Part shown: positions 35,695-46,208 of the stretch, piece by piece | How the letters are laid out: each line of letters begins with the position of its first letter | How positions within the stretch are numbered: position 1 is the stretch's first letter | Assembly (NCBI GenBank): GCA_028379895.1 | Contig: JAOEKQ010000006.1 | Span: 1 to 64,000 of the forward strand | Length of the DNA stretch: 64,000 nt | Reading direction: 5' to 3' | Source: Burkholderiales bacterium | GTDB taxonomy: Bacteria > Pseudomonadota > Gammaproteobacteria > Burkholderiales > Eutrophovitaceae | Notes under the pieces: generated by a model | Database searches by the model: none | The model's input: the letters and a program-made list of their open reading frames with translations, nothing else | Told to the model about the DNA's origin: nothing | Position numbers and translations under genes: made by a program

Positions 35695-36921
35695 CTAGCT
35701 CCTATATTCAGCATTAATCTTGATGTAGTCAAACGACAAGTCGCAAGTCCAAATGGTCACAGATTCTTTTCCTCGATTCAACTTTATCGTCACGACAATA
35801 TCACTCGCCTCCATAATCGGTTTGACATCAAGCTCTCGATAACCAGAGGCCGCCCCACCATCCTGCACAACTAAAACATCACCTATTCGTATCTCGATTT
35901 TCGTTACGTCGAGACCCTTAACTCCCGCCGCACCAATAGCTGAAAGAATTCGACCAAGATTAGGGTCAGATGCATAAAAAGCAGTTTTAACTAACGGAGA
36001 ATTGGCAACTGAAAATCCAATATCTCTCGCCTCCTCAACAGATATTGAATCTTCCACTCTGATTTCGATAAACTTTGTTGCTCCTTCTCCATCAAGTACG
36101 ATTTTTTTAGCGAGATATTCGCAGACTAGGGTTACTTCATCTCGAAGTTTTAAAAAGCTGGCATCGGTGTTCGAGATAATCGGTGGAGCCCCGCAAGTAC
36201 CGGTTGCAATCAACATAAAACTATCGTTAGTTGATGTGTCCCCATCAACGCTAATCCGGTTAAAGGTCTGCTCAGTCGCATACTTGACAATCTCATTAAG
36301 ACAATCGACAGAAACACGCGCGTCGGTTGCCACAAACGCGAGCATCGTAGCCATATTTGGTTTGATCATACCTGACCCTTTAGCCATACCTGTCACCCGA
36401 ATTGAATTATTCTCGACGTCAAATATTCTGGAAGACAATTTAGGGACTAGATCAGTGGTAAGAATTGCTCTGGACGATTCTCCCCAACCCGACTTATTCT
36501 GAGATTTAAGGCATTGCGGAAGCGCAGCAATTATCTTTTCAACAGGCAACCGCTCCATAATGACGCCTGTTGAGAAGGGAAGTATTGATTCCGGCTTAAC
36601 CTTCAATAGATCAGCTAACTCATGACAAATCTTTTTCGCGTCGGCCACGCCACCCTCGCCGGTTCCGGCATTAGCTACTCCAGTGTTAATCACCATCGCT
36701 GAAATTGGTGCACCTCGGGCTAACTGTTGCTGACATATTTGAACCGGAGCGGCACTAAAGCTGTTTTGAGTAAAAACACCTGCAACAGTTGTGTTTTCTT
36801 CCAATAACAGTACAACTAAATCAGACCGGTCTCCTTTACGAATGGCCGCACTGGTTACTCCAAGAGTTAGTCCCTCTATCGCAAATATATGATCCTCACC
36901 GTCTATGAATGTCTCGCTCAC
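35695..36921 (-). CDS. argJ: Glutamate N-acetyltransferase/amino-acid acetyltransferase ArgJ
   Basis: 408 aa. Recycles acetyl groups in arginine synthesis. Made as a precursor that cleaves itself before a Thr: the motif KGSGMIKPNMATML gives A191/T192 as the likely cut site, yielding alpha and beta chains. TGVANAGTGEG and DGEGATKFIEI are also diagnostic. It starts 6 bp after the secA stop and precedes the DUF815 gene by 2 bp. Confidence 0.96.
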   Translation of the reverse strand: MSETFIDGEDHIFAIEGLTLGVTSAAIRKGDRSDLVVLLLEENTTVAGVFTQNSFSAAPVQICQQQLARGAPISAMVINTGVANAGTGEGGVADAKKICHELADLLKVKPESILPFSTGVIMERLPVEKIIAALPQCLKSQNKSGWGESSRAILTTDLVPKLSSRIFDVENNSIRVTGMAKGSGMIKPNMATMLAFVATDARVSVDCLNEIVKYATEQTFNRISVDGDTSTNDSFMLIATGTCGAPPIISNTDASFLKLRDEVTLVCEYLAKKIVLDGEGATKFIEIRVEDSISVEEARDIGFSVANSPLVKTAFYASDPNLGRILSAIGAAGVKGLDVTKIEIRIGDVLVVQDGGAASGYRELDVKPIMEASDIVVTIKLNRGKESVTIWTCDLSFDYIKINAEYRS

Positions 36922-36927
36922 GTAGAA

Positions 36928-39588
36928 CTACCCAAGTCGCCCATGACAATGCTTGTATTTTTTACCTGATCCGCACCAACAAGGCTCGTTCCGTCCTAAT
37001 TTTTTCTCCGACCTGACAAACGTATCAGATTTAGCTTGGGCCCCACCGCCCTGAGGCTGGCTCAGCCCTTGACCATTACCATGGTTATATTCAACGCCAG
37101 AAAGACTATTCTGCTCTCTAGAAATGCCCTCAACTTCTTCAGCGCTTCGAATCCTAACGCTCATCAACAGTTTGGTTACCTCATTTCTAACTGTCTGCAA
37201 TAACAAGGAGAACAACTCAAATGCTTCACGTTTGTACTCTTGCTTAGGATTCTTTTGCGCATAACCGCGAAGATGGATTCCTTGGCGCAAATGATCCAGC
37301 GCGGCTAAATGTTCGCGCCAATGCGAATCGATACTTTGCAACATTACAGAACGCTCATATTGCTGAACTGCATCACCGGGGGCATCGACCATCTTTTCGC
37401 TATAAAACCTTTGCGCTTTATCCTTGACCTCATCAACAATATTTTGCGGTTCTAGTTCAGCAGCCTCTTCCATCAACTTAGTAAGATCAACCTCCAAAGT
37501 GTAGTCTGCACGTAAAGACTTTTCGAGGGCAGGAATATCCCACTGTTCTTCCAAAGCACCCTGAGGCACAAAATTGTCGACTAAGTCTTCAATTGCACCC
37601 TCCCGCATCCCAGACACCATATCAGTGGTATCCATTGATTCTAATAATTCGTTCCGTTGTTCATAGATTACTTTTCTTTGTTCATTAGCGACATCATCAA
37701 AATCTAACAGTTGTTTTCGGATATCAAAGTTTCTAGCTTCAACTTTTCGTTGCGCATTTTCAATCGCTTTAGTTACCCACGGATGCTCGATCGCCTCACC
37801 CTCTGGTAACTTTAATCGCTCCATGATCGCAGCTACTCTATCGGACGCGAATATTCTCAAAAGTGAATCCTCTAGGGATAAATAAAATCTCGTAGACCCC
37901 GGGTCGCCTTGCCTACCCGAACGGCCTCTCAGCTGATTATCAATCCTCCGAGATTCATGACGTTCAGTACCAATAATATGCAAACCACCCAACGCCAAAA
38001 CATCATCATGCCGTTTTTGCCACTCACCATCCTGATCCTGATCCGTGGGCATACCACCAAGCACTATATCTGTTCCACGACCCGCCATATTTGTAGCAAT
38101 GGTAATAACATTAGATCGACCAGCTTGAGCTACAACCTCCGCTTCCCGATCGTGTTGTTTAGCGTTTAAAACCTGATGCGGTAAGTCCGCCTTATCCAAC
38201 AGACCAGAAATCAGCTCCGAATTCTCTATTGATGTTGTACCAACGAGGACAGGTTGCCCACGTGAATAACAGTCTTTTATGTCGTTTAATACGGCTTGGT
38301 ATCGTTCTTTACTCGTTTTATATATTTGATCCATTTTGTCGTCACGAACCATGTCCCGATGCGTGGGAATAATCACTGTCTCCAGGCCATAAATCTGCTG
38401 AAACTCAAATGCTTCGGTATCAGCTGTGCCAGTCATTCCGGACAATTTGTCATACATCCGGAAGTAGTTTTGGAAAGTAATCGACGCTAGAGTCTGATTT
38501 TCCTTTTGAATAGCTAGACCTTCTTTGGCTTCTACCGCCTGATGCAACCCATCTGACCATCGTCTTCCCGCCATTAAACGACCGGTAAATTCGTCAACAA
38601 TCACTATTTCCTGATTTTGAACCACATAATGTTGGTCTTTGTTAAAAAGGTTATGAGCTCGGAGCGTTGCGTAAACATGATGAATCAGAGAAATGTTAGA
38701 AGGGTCATACAAACTTCCCTCGTCGGTCAGGAGTCCACCAGCTAACAAAAATTGTTCAGCATTATCGTACCCACTCTCGGTCAAGATAACTTGTTGAGAT
38801 TTCTCGTCGACAGTAAAATCACCGTCATCATCCTCGCCCTCTGATTTTTTTAATTTAGATGCAATTGAATTTATTTTTTTATAAAGATCGGTATTGTCAT
38901 CCGCCTGTCCCGAAATAATTAAGGGCGTACGCGCCTCATCGATCAATATCGAATCAACCTCATCAACAATCGCGAATGTAAGGTCTCTCTGAACTTTATC
39001 CGACTTTTGAAAAACCATGTTGTCCCGAAGGTAGTCGAAGCCAAACTCATTATTAGTCCCGTAGGTTATGTCAGCGGCATAAGCAGATTGCTTTTGCTCA
39101 TGATCTTGACCCGATAAATTAACGCCAACAGTCATACCAAGAAATTCGAAAACCTTACCCATCCAATTGGCATCTCGATTTGCCAAATAATCATTAACAG
39201 TAATCACATGCACTGACGAACCACCCAAGGCATTTAGGTAAGCGGGCAGCGTTGCTACTAACGTTTTACCCTCACCAGTTCGCATCTCGGAAATTTTACC
39301 TTCGTGAAGTGCCATGCCTCCTAAGAGTTGTGCGTCAAAGTGCCGCATCTGCAAAACGCGCTTACTAGCCTCCCTTACAACGGCGAACGCTTCAGCCAAA
39401 ATGTCGTCGAGCGTTTCCCCTACCTCGAGACGCTGCCTGAATTCCAATGTCTTAGACTTAAGAGCGTCGTCAGAGAGACCACCCAAATCGCTCTCGAATT
39501 GATTAATGAGCCGGACGTTCTTTTGGTAGGTCTTCAAGAGCCGATCGTTACGACTACCGAATAGCTTTTTTAGCACTTTAGAAATCAT
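36928..39588 (-). CDS. secA: Preprotein translocase ATPase SecA
   Basis: 886 aa. Drives post-translational export through SecYEG. Walker A at 105-109 (MRTGEGKTL), [56 protein letters not shown]-type motor II, and a C-terminal zinc tail [14 protein letters not shown] (C-x-C-x8-C-H) that contacts SecB and phospholipid. Full length with no anomaly. Divergent from the DUF721 gene; argJ follows closely. Confidence 0.98.
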   Translation of the reverse strand: MISKVLKKLFGSRNDRLLKTYQKNVRLINQFESDLGGLSDDALKSKTLEFRQRLEVGETLDDILAEAFAVVREASKRVLQMRHFDAQLLGGMALHEGKISEMRTGEGKTLVATLPAYLNALGGSSVHVITVNDYLANRDANWMGKVFEFLGMTVGVNLSGQDHEQKQSAYAADITYGTNNEFGFDYLRDNMVFQKSDKVQRDLTFAIVDEVDSILIDEARTPLIISGQADDNTDLYKKINSIASKLKKSEGEDDDGDFTVDEKSQQVILTESGYDNAEQFLLAGGLLTDEGSLYDPSNISLIHHVYATLRAHNLFNKDQHYVVQNQEIVIVDEFTGRLMAGRRWSDGLHQAVEAKEGLAIQKENQTLASITFQNYFRMYDKLSGMTGTADTEAFEFQQIYGLETVIIPTHRDMVRDDKMDQIYKTSKERYQAVLNDIKDCYSRGQPVLVGTTSIENSELISGLLDKADLPHQVLNAKQHDREAEVVAQAGRSNVITIATNMAGRGTDIVLGGMPTDQDQDGEWQKRHDDVLALGGLHIIGTERHESRRIDNQLRGRSGRQGDPGSTRFYLSLEDSLLRIFASDRVAAIMERLKLPEGEAIEHPWVTKAIENAQRKVEARNFDIRKQLLDFDDVANEQRKVIYEQRNELLESMDTTDMVSGMREGAIEDLVDNFVPQGALEEQWDIPALEKSLRADYTLEVDLTKLMEEAAELEPQNIVDEVKDKAQRFYSEKMVDAPGDAVQQYERSVMLQSIDSHWREHLAALDHLRQGIHLRGYAQKNPKQEYKREAFELFSLLLQTVRNEVTKLLMSVRIRSAEEVEGISREQNSLSGVEYNHGNGQGLSQPQGGGAQAKSDTFVRSEKKLGRNEPCWCGSGKKYKHCHGRLG

Positions 39589-39744
39589 TGAAGGAGCCTT
39601 AACGGATTAGTTCAGTTAAACCTGTTAGTCTAACACGTGGTGAAGTAAAACAAGCGAGATTGAAACATCTTAACGTGATGCCAGATACACTCAATCGAAG
39701 TTTTAAACCTCAATTTTAAGGTTAATAGCTATCAGCTATAGGTT

Positions 39745-40140
39745 ATGCAAAAGAACCCTAACATTCATGAGATACTAAAAAATCACCCAGACCTAGATTC
39801 ATTCCAGGCAAACATCAGAATCGCAAAAGGAATTCAGAAAGAGATCAATAAAATACTGCCACAGACCATAAAGAGTAGAGTAACGATCGTTTTAGCCACA
39901 CCACAAAAACTAATTATTTATGCGGATAATCAGATAATTGGAGCCAAAATACGACAAAAATGTCCAACGATCTTACGCGCCGTTAAAAGCATCGAGGCAC
40001 ACAAACTAATCGAAACTATTAACATCAAAGTCGCGCCAACCGAAAAATCAGCACCTCACATGAAGAAAGATTGGGTCCGCCACACTAAAATTTCACTGAA
40101 ATACATTGAGCAAATGAGAACAAAACTCACTAGCATCTGA
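39745..40140 (+). CDS. DUF721 (DciA-like) protein
   Basis: 131 aa, basic. Fits DUF721: a helical N-terminus, then a KH-like core with VTIVLATPQKLIIYADNQIIGAKIRQKCPTIL-type sequence that matches the DciA/DUF721 domain. DciA proteins help load the replicative helicase in many bacteria lacking DnaC; whether this short form does so is unproven. It lies between secA and lpxC, the usual DUF721 position, and converges on lpxC with a 7-bp gap. Confidence 0.7.
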   Translation: MQKNPNIHEILKNHPDLDSFQANIRIAKGIQKEINKILPQTIKSRVTIVLATPQKLIIYADNQIIGAKIRQKCPTILRAVKSIEAHKLIETINIKVAPTEKSAPHMKKDWVRHTKISLKYIEQMRTKLTSI

Positions 40141-40147
40141 GTAAAGT

Positions 40148-41059
40148 TTAAGCTACCTGCAAATTTGAATGCAGAAATCCTGGTAAATCATCTTTCTTAA
40201 GAAACTCCACCTGCTCCCAAGCGGCCTCATTTGCAACCAACTTGCGCAGTAATTTATTATTTAACTCATGGCCGGACTTGTGAGCAGAGAACGCTCCGAC
40301 CAAGGGCTTACCAAGCAGATACAGATCACCGATAGCATCCAAAGCTTTATGCTTTACGAACTCATCGTCATACCTCAGCCCATCTGCATTTAATATTCGG
40401 TACTCATCCATCACGATAGCATTTTCAAAACTCCCACCGAGCGCTAAACCCTGAGATCTCAACATTTCAACGTCTTGCGTGAACCCAAATGTTCGAGCTC
40501 GACTCACCTCTTTGACATAAGATATCGTGCGAAAATCTAAAGAAACTGATCTATTTTTGTCAGCGAAAGCTGGATGTTGAAAGTCAATACTAAAATCGAT
40601 TTTGAAACCGTTGAAAGGCGAAAATGAAACCCACTTATCTCCGTCATCAACTCGGATATCGCTTTTTATGCGAATAAATCTTTTCGGAGCAGATTGCTCT
40701 TCAATGCCAGCTGATTGAATTAAAAATACAAATGGTGATGCCGACCCATCCATTATGGGTACTTCCGAAGCTGTCAAATCGACGTAAACGTTATCGATGC
40801 CAAGTCCACACAATGCAGACATTAAATGCTCTACGGTTTGCACCTTGGCACCTTCGTGCTCTAGGCACGATGAGAGTCTCGTGTCAACGACCATAAACGG
40901 GTCAGCTTTGACCTCTCCAACCGGACTAAGATCCAAACGTCTGAAAATAATGCCGGTATCCGGAGCAGCTGGACGGAGCGTTAGTAATACAGCTTTACCT
41001 GTATGAAGTCCGATACCTTTTGCTCTAACTAGGTTTTTTAACGTGCGTTGTCGAATCAT
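40148..41059 (-). CDS. lpxC: UDP-3-O-acyl-N-acetylglucosamine deacetylase LpxC
   Basis: 303 aa, standard length. First committed step of lipid A synthesis. Zinc ligands visible: E77-H78 ([15 protein letters not shown]) and the HKALDAIGD motif (His and Asp), with the catalytic late His in [10 protein letters not shown]-terminal GIGLHTGK is typical. Located after ftsZ at the end of the dcw cluster, with its own promoter candidate in the 140-bp gap. Confidence 0.98.
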   Translation of the reverse strand: MIRQRTLKNLVRAKGIGLHTGKAVLLTLRPAAPDTGIIFRRLDLSPVGEVKADPFMVVDTRLSSCLEHEGAKVQTVEHLMSALCGLGIDNVYVDLTASEVPIMDGSASPFVFLIQSAGIEEQSAPKRFIRIKSDIRVDDGDKWVSFSPFNGFKIDFSIDFQHPAFADKNRSVSLDFRTISYVKEVSRARTFGFTQDVEMLRSQGLALGGSFENAIVMDEYRILNADGLRYDDEFVKHKALDAIGDLYLLGKPLVGAFSAHKSGHELNNKLLRKLVANEAAWEQVEFLKKDDLPGFLHSNLQVA

Positions 41060-41094
41060 TATTTATCGATCTTTGACTAGTTATAAAAACTTGT

Positions 41095-41123
41095 ATTTTA
41101 GTAGGTGAACATAGAGCCATCAA
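41095..41123 (-). promoter_or_regulatory. Candidate sigma70 promoter of lpxC
   Basis: Minus strand TTGATG (41118-41123), 17-bp spacer, TAAAAT (41095-41100), ending 36 bp before the lpxC ATG. Five of six -10 bases and four of six -35 bases match consensus. It would allow lpxC expression independent of dcw read-through. Confidence 0.55.
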
Positions 41124-41199
41124 CACAAATCTACATCGCCAGCACAGCAACCAAAACACAAGATTATTAGGCCGGTAGGCGAAAACTCAATTTTTCTGT

Positions 41200-42351
41200 T
41201 CAATCGGCCTGGCGTCTCAAAAAAGCAGGAATATCCAAGTCCTCGACTCCGGTTTGCTTGAGCGCGTTTACCGCAGCCTGCCGACCTCTGCGCCTTACAA
41301 CAGCCGGGGTCTGGGAATCTTCACCCAGAACTTCCGCTACCGCATCATCAGTACCCGTTCTAACCAATGACATCGGCGCAACTTTTCCTGCACTCTCACC
41401 ACTCCCAATTCCGGTCGCGACGATTGTAACTCGAAAATCATCTTCCAAATCTTCATCAATCACGGTCCCGACTATTATCGTAGCGTCCTCGGCGGTGAAC
41501 TTGCGAATAGTGGCCATAACCTCATGAACTTCTTTCATCTTCAAACTAAGGCTTGCTGTTATGTTTACCAACACCCCTCTAGCACCATGTAAATCAACGC
41601 CCTCCAAAAGAGGACTTGCGACAGCACCCTCGGCCGCTCTTTTCGCCCGGTCATCGCCGACGGCCAAATGCGATCCCATCATAGCCATACCCATTTCGGA
41701 CATTACGGTTCTTACATCGGCAAAATCCACGTTTACAAGACCCGGACACTTTATTACCTCAGCGATGCCCGACACTGCTCCATAAAGAACGTCATTAGCA
41801 GCCTCAAAAGCATCCAACATCGAAACGTCATCACCCAATACAGTCATCAATCGCTCATTCGGAATAACAATTAAAGAGTCCACATGTTTCGTCAGTTCGG
41901 CTAAACCTTCGGTAGCCACATTTTGACGTTTCCCCTCAAAAGCAAATGGTTTAGTGACGACTGCCACCGTCAATATCCCCAACTCTTTCGCCACTTCAGC
42001 GAATATAGGTGCGGCTCCAGTTCCTGTTCCTCCTCCCATCCCAGCAGTCAAGAAGACCATATCAGCTCCGTCAATTAACTCTGCGATGGTCTCTCTGTCC
42101 TCCAGGGCCGCATCTCGACCAACACCTGGGTTCGCTCCTGCACCTAAACCCTTTGTAACCTGCACACCCAATTGAACAGTTCGCTCGGATTTATTTCTAG
42201 ACAGCGCCTGGGAGTCTGTATTTGCGCAAATAAACTCTACGCCTTCGACGCCCTTTTTTATCATGTGATCGACAGCGTTACCGCCGCAGCCACCTACGCC
42301 GATGACCTTTATAATAGCTTCTTGTGATTGACTATCTAGAATCTCGAACAT
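41200..42351 (-). CDS. ftsZ: Cell division protein FtsZ
   Basis: 383 aa. Tubulin-like GTPase forming the Z ring. The signature GGGTGTGAAPI, the GCGGNAVDHM nucleotide-binding start and the T7-loop region NVDFADVRTVM are present. A short linker leads to the conserved C-terminal peptide LDIPAFLRRQ, which binds FtsA and ZipA. Last division gene of the dcw cluster, 69 bp after ftsA. Confidence 0.98.
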   Translation of the reverse strand: MFEILDSQSQEAIIKVIGVGGCGGNAVDHMIKKGVEGVEFICANTDSQALSRNKSERTVQLGVQVTKGLGAGANPGVGRDAALEDRETIAELIDGADMVFLTAGMGGGTGTGAAPIFAEVAKELGILTVAVVTKPFAFEGKRQNVATEGLAELTKHVDSLIVIPNERLMTVLGDDVSMLDAFEAANDVLYGAVSGIAEVIKCPGLVNVDFADVRTVMSEMGMAMMGSHLAVGDDRAKRAAEGAVASPLLEGVDLHGARGVLVNITASLSLKMKEVHEVMATIRKFTAEDATIIVGTVIDEDLEDDFRVTIVATGIGSGESAGKVAPMSLVRTGTDDAVAEVLGEDSQTPAVVRRRGRQAAVNALKQTGVEDLDIPAFLRRQAD

Positions 42352-42420
42352 TTCAGTAAGCCCTCCATCATTTCATGTTGACAGTGTATCAATTCCTTCA
42401 TTTACAAACTAGCGTAATCC

Positions 42421-43689
42421 TTAAAAATTTGTCTCGAACCATCGTTTCATTTTCGAAACCACCGTTTTCACAGATCCGTTTTTCATTTGATCAACCTTTT
42501 GCTTGTCTCTGTGTAAAACTCCAGCAGTTAGCAGCCCCGCAGAAGTAGAATACCGTGGATTACGGATAACCTCAGACAACGATCCAACATAAGTTGGCGT
42601 ACCCAACCGAACAGGTGCATGCAGCACCTCTTCACCAAGCTCAACCATGCCTTCCATAGCACTACTTCCACCGGTAATTACTACTCCCGAAGATAGCAGT
42701 TCCTCGAAGCCACTTCTTTTGATCTCTGCTAACACTAGTGCATAGAGCTCCTCGATACGGGGCTCTATGACCTCAGACAACATTTGGCGAGACAATTTTT
42801 TCGAAGGACGGTCACCAACGCCAGGCACCTCTATTGTTTCATTCGAATCAGCAAGCCCTCGAAGAGCGCAACCATAACGCCGTTTGATATCTTCGGCCTC
42901 CTTCGTAGGCGTCCTAAAAGCCATAGCAATATCACTTGTTATTTGATCGCCCGCAATTGGAATGACGGCAGTATGCCTAATCGCGCCTTGGGTATAAATC
43001 GCGATATCACTCGTCCCACCACCTATATCAATTAAACAAACACCTAAATCCTTCTCATCTTCAGACAATACAGCCATGGCAGATGCCAAAGGCTGCAAAA
43101 TCAATTCACCCACCTCTAAGCCGCATCGCCGAACACATTTAAGAATATTTTGAGCAGCAGATACGGCCCCCGTTACGATGTGCACTTTAACCTCCAGCCG
43201 CATACCAGACATGGCCAGCGGCTCTCTTACATCCTCTTGCCCGTCAATCGCGAACTCTTGATTCAACACGTGTAGTATCTGTTGATCTGTCGGAATAGGT
43301 ATAGCTCGAGCAGTCTCGACAACTCGATCAATATCGACTTGAGTCACCTCGTGACCTTGAACCGCAACCATGCCATGAGAGTTAAAACTTTTGATATGAC
43401 CACCCGCAATGCCAGTCCATACCTCTTTGATTTTTCGATCGGCCATCAATTCAGCCTCTTCTAACGCTCTCTGTATTGCGTTAACCGTTGACTCTATATT
43501 AACGACCACCCCCTTTTTCATACCTTGCGACGTCGAACTACCAAGCCCAATGACCTCGTATTGTCCGTCTTCTTTAACCTCCGCGACAACCGCGGCGATC
43601 TTAGACGTGCCAATATCTAACGCAACGATAATATCCGCATATTGAGATTTCATTTTAGTGGGATTTTGGGACCAATCAATATTCTTCAT
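42421..43689 (-). CDS. ftsA: Cell division protein FtsA
   Basis: 422 aa. Actin-like ATPase tethering FtsZ to the membrane: phosphate loops ALDIGTSKIAAVVAEV and LIDIGGGTSDIAIY, ITGGSSAMEG, and a C-terminal amphipathic helix VVSKMKRWFETNF. The N-terminus is about 12 residues longer than usual; a GGACGGG sequence before the first ATG supports that start, with MKSQYAD as an alternative. It begins 2 bp after ftsQ. Confidence 0.97.
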   Translation of the reverse strand: MKNIDWSQNPTKMKSQYADIIVALDIGTSKIAAVVAEVKEDGQYEVIGLGSSTSQGMKKGVVVNIESTVNAIQRALEEAELMADRKIKEVWTGIAGGHIKSFNSHGMVAVQGHEVTQVDIDRVVETARAIPIPTDQQILHVLNQEFAIDGQEDVREPLAMSGMRLEVKVHIVTGAVSAAQNILKCVRRCGLEVGELILQPLASAMAVLSEDEKDLGVCLIDIGGGTSDIAIYTQGAIRHTAVIPIAGDQITSDIAMAFRTPTKEAEDIKRRYGCALRGLADSNETIEVPGVGDRPSKKLSRQMLSEVIEPRIEELYALVLAEIKRSGFEELLSSGVVITGGSSAMEGMVELGEEVLHAPVRLGTPTYVGSLSEVIRNPRYSTSAGLLTAGVLHRDKQKVDQMKNGSVKTVVSKMKRWFETNF

Positions 43690-43691
43690 TA

Positions 43692-44408
43692 CTAAAACCC
43701 GTCCTTCCCATTGACTGATGGACCAACCGAAAACCCGTTTGCATATCTTAAGTCAGCGAACTCCACGCTTGACTTGTGCCGCGCTTGAGATCCCGGTAGA
43801 AATCTCATAAATCTTTCAATTCGAGAGGCGATATTTCGCTTTCCCAGGGCAACTGCCGTTCCGTTAGATAATCGCCCGGACCACGACTGCTGTTTCGTCA
43901 GCCGTAAACGATCAAGGGTGACCCCATAGGGCTTCAGTAACTCTGTTAATTTTAAATATTGAGCTACAACGGTCTCGTTATGACCGATCGGTCCAGACAA
44001 AATAGGTAACCTTTTGTCCACGGCGCCGTTAAAAATCTGCCCAGAAATATCCAGAAGCCCGCCGGACTCCCATCGAGCCACTACATTCCTTTCAGAAACC
44101 AGTACGTCAATTGCATTAGGCCAGTTTCTTTTTATTTCCACATTTTTAATCCATGACAATTGCTCAAGTGAAACTTTTGCTTCGCGTAAATTCAAATTAA
44201 AAAAGCCACCTTTAAATGATTTTGTAACAACCGAGTTAAATTGATCACGAGACACATGTTTAATATCACCGACAAAGTTAATACGATTAACCATAAATAA
44301 CTCCGCATTGAGAGCAACCTTGAAACCCGCGTATGTGATGAGCGCGAGGGATATGAAAATCATTCCTAGGCTTAGCTTGTTTAGAGCCCTGTAGTTATGC
44401 CACATCAC
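43692..44408 (-). CDS. ftsQ: Cell division protein FtsQ
   Basis: 238 aa. Bitopic divisome protein: short cytoplasmic tail, a TM helix (LGMIFISLALITYAGF, about 15-30), a POTRA domain (FMVNRINFVGDIKHVSRDQF onward, including LSWIKNVEIKRNWPNAIDV) and the beta domain. The start overlaps the ddl end by about 14 bp; either GTG or the adjacent ATG can serve. Confidence 0.95.
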   Translation of the reverse strand: MMWHNYRALNKLSLGMIFISLALITYAGFKVALNAELFMVNRINFVGDIKHVSRDQFNSVVTKSFKGGFFNLNLREAKVSLEQLSWIKNVEIKRNWPNAIDVLVSERNVVARWESGGLLDISGQIFNGAVDKRLPILSGPIGHNETVVAQYLKLTELLKPYGVTLDRLRLTKQQSWSGRLSNGTAVALGKRNIASRIERFMRFLPGSQARHKSSVEFADLRYANGFSVGPSVNGKDGF

Positions 44409-45315
44409 AGCCCCGCATTATTTCAAAAACCAATTGCTCAAAGTTAATGCCGGACGCCTCCGCGGCCATCGGTACTAAACTGTGGCTGGTCATACCTGGG
44501 ACGGTGTTGACCTCTAATACCCAGGCATCACCAGCATCATCAACCATGATATCAACTCTACCCCACCCAGAACAACCAAGAACGTTAAAAGCCCTTAAAG
44601 CTATTTTTTGTAATTCAAGATCAATGCTGCTCTCTAACCCAGATGGACAAAAATATTGTGTCTCTTCCGAATGGTACTTAGCTCGATAATCATAATTATT
44701 ATTAGGCGCCACTATTCGAACAACCGGCAGTGGCACCCCATTTAATATAGCAACAGTTAGCTCATCACCTCGAATAAATTTTTCGGCAAGAACAACAGAA
44801 TCGTATTCTCGAGCCAAGTCAAATGCGGCCACAACATCCTCAACCCGTGAAACCTTAGAGAGCCCAATAGTGGAACCCTCCCTTGAGGGTTTAACGACCA
44901 CCGGGAAGCCAAGCTCATCACATGCGACCAACAAGTCTTCAACTGAAAGTGCTACTGAAAATTTTGGGGTCAAAACTCCACTACCCTCAAAGACCAATTT
45001 AGATCTCCATTTATCCATCGCAAGTGCACAGGCTGAAACACCACTACCAGAATAAGGTATTTCTAGAGTTTCTAATAACCCCTGAATAACCCCATCCTCC
45101 CCTCCTCGCCCATGAAGCATAACTACCGCCCGATCTATGCGAGAAATAAGCGTATCAACAGCGTTATTGTTGGCAGTATCGATTAACTCGGCACTGAAGC
45201 CCTGACTAAGTAAGGCCCTGAAAACCGCCTCCCCAGACTCAAGAGACACCTCCCTCTCTGAAGATCTCCCCCCATATAGCACTCCGATCACCCCGAAGTT
45301 CTTGTCTTTAGTCAA
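44395..45315 (-). CDS. ddl: D-alanine--D-alanine ligase
   Basis: 306 aa. ATP-grasp enzyme making D-Ala-D-Ala. Seen: GVLYGGRSSEREVSLESG, VMLHGRGGEDGVIQG, PYSGSGVSACALAMDK, VVKPSREGSTIG, and the C-terminal VLEVNTVPGMTSHSLVP with metal and substrate residues. DdlB-type context between murB and ftsQ, overlapping both. Confidence 0.97.
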   Translation of the reverse strand: MTKDKNFGVIGVLYGGRSSEREVSLESGEAVFRALLSQGFSAELIDTANNNAVDTLISRIDRAVVMLHGRGGEDGVIQGLLETLEIPYSGSGVSACALAMDKWRSKLVFEGSGVLTPKFSVALSVEDLLVACDELGFPVVVKPSREGSTIGLSKVSRVEDVVAAFDLAREYDSVVLAEKFIRGDELTVAILNGVPLPVVRIVAPNNNYDYRAKYHSEETQYFCPSGLESSIDLELQKIALRAFNVLGCSGWGRVDIMVDDAGDAWVLEVNTVPGMTSHSLVPMAAEASGINFEQLVFEIMRGCDVA

Positions 45316-46208
45316 CAGTGGTCTCCCATAATATGCACTTCTCTTTTTAGTTTCACACCCGAATTTAGTTCAACTACAGATTGGACTTCAAGGATCAAAT
45401 CTTCAATGTTTTTAGCGGTTGCGCCACCGGTATTGATGATGAAGTTTGCATGCTTATCCGATACTAGAGCAGCGCCCCGCTGAAGCCCTTTCAGTCCACT
45501 GCGCTCAATAAGTCTTGCTGCGAACTCGCCTTCAGGGTTTCTAAAAACAGAACCTGAATTTGGTCTACTTAAAGGTTGCTCTCGAACCCGTCGCTTCAAG
45601 AGCTCTTTAATCTTATTTCTAGATTTTTTTTTGTCCCCGGGATTAAACCGAAACCACCCACCTACAAAAAATTCCCTTTGTTGATGTTTTTGACTGACAT
45701 TACGATATTCAATAACGTAGTCAGCCGGAGATCTCTCCTTGATTTCCCCATCCGATGTAATAGTTCTTACCCGTGCAACACAATCCCAAACTTCAGAACC
45801 ATAACAACCAGCGTTCATTGCCAACCCTCCGCCCACAGAACCCGGAATGCCCGCCATGAACTCTGCTCCCTCGAAACCCATATTCGCAGAAAAACGTGCC
45901 AACTTGGGTAACGCGACCCCTGCGCTCGCATAAAAAAGAGTATCTTTATTACGTTCCGCAACGTACATATCAGAAAGTCCCCGATGCGTAAATACTACGA
46001 GCGCTTCCAGACCACCGTCACGAATTAATAAATTACTTCCTAACCCCACAAAAAACAGGGGTAAATCAGGACGAGATTTACATTTAAGAAACGACGACAG
46101 CTCTTCTTCAGACGACGGAGCATAACCAAATCTTGCTAGGCCACCTGCGCGCCAAGCAGTTTGACGTTCCATCGCTACATGCTCTAGAAGATTCGCTTGG
46201 GGATTCAT
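45312..46208 (-). CDS. murB: UDP-N-acetylenolpyruvoylglucosamine reductase MurB
   Basis: 298 aa. FAD enzyme completing UDP-MurNAc: [37 protein letters not shown] and the active-site [11 protein letters not shown] (catalytic Ser). The size and the GCYG region fit type II (shorter) MurB. Its location inside dcw, between murC and ddl, is common in alpha- and some beta/gamma-proteobacteria but differs from E. coli. Overlaps both neighbours by 4 bp. Confidence 0.97.
   Translation of the reverse strand: MNPQANLLEHVAMERQTAWRAGGLARFGYAPSSEEELSSFLKCKSRPDLPLFFVGLGSNLLIRDGGLEALVVFTHRGLSDMYVAERNKDTLFYASAGVALPKLARFSANMGFEGAEFMAGIPGSVGGGLAMNAGCYGSEVWDCVARVRTITSDGEIKERSPADYVIEYRNVSQKHQQREFFVGGWFRFNPGDKKKSRNKIKELLKRRVREQPLSRPNSGSVFRNPEGEFAARLIERSGLKGLQRGAALVSDKHANFIINTGGATAKNIEDLILEVQSVVELNSGVKLKREVHIMGDHC

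Noticed and set aside
36002-36502. 166-codon + strand frame
   Set aside because: Entirely antisense to argJ, whose protein is conserved throughout; composition follows the argJ codons.
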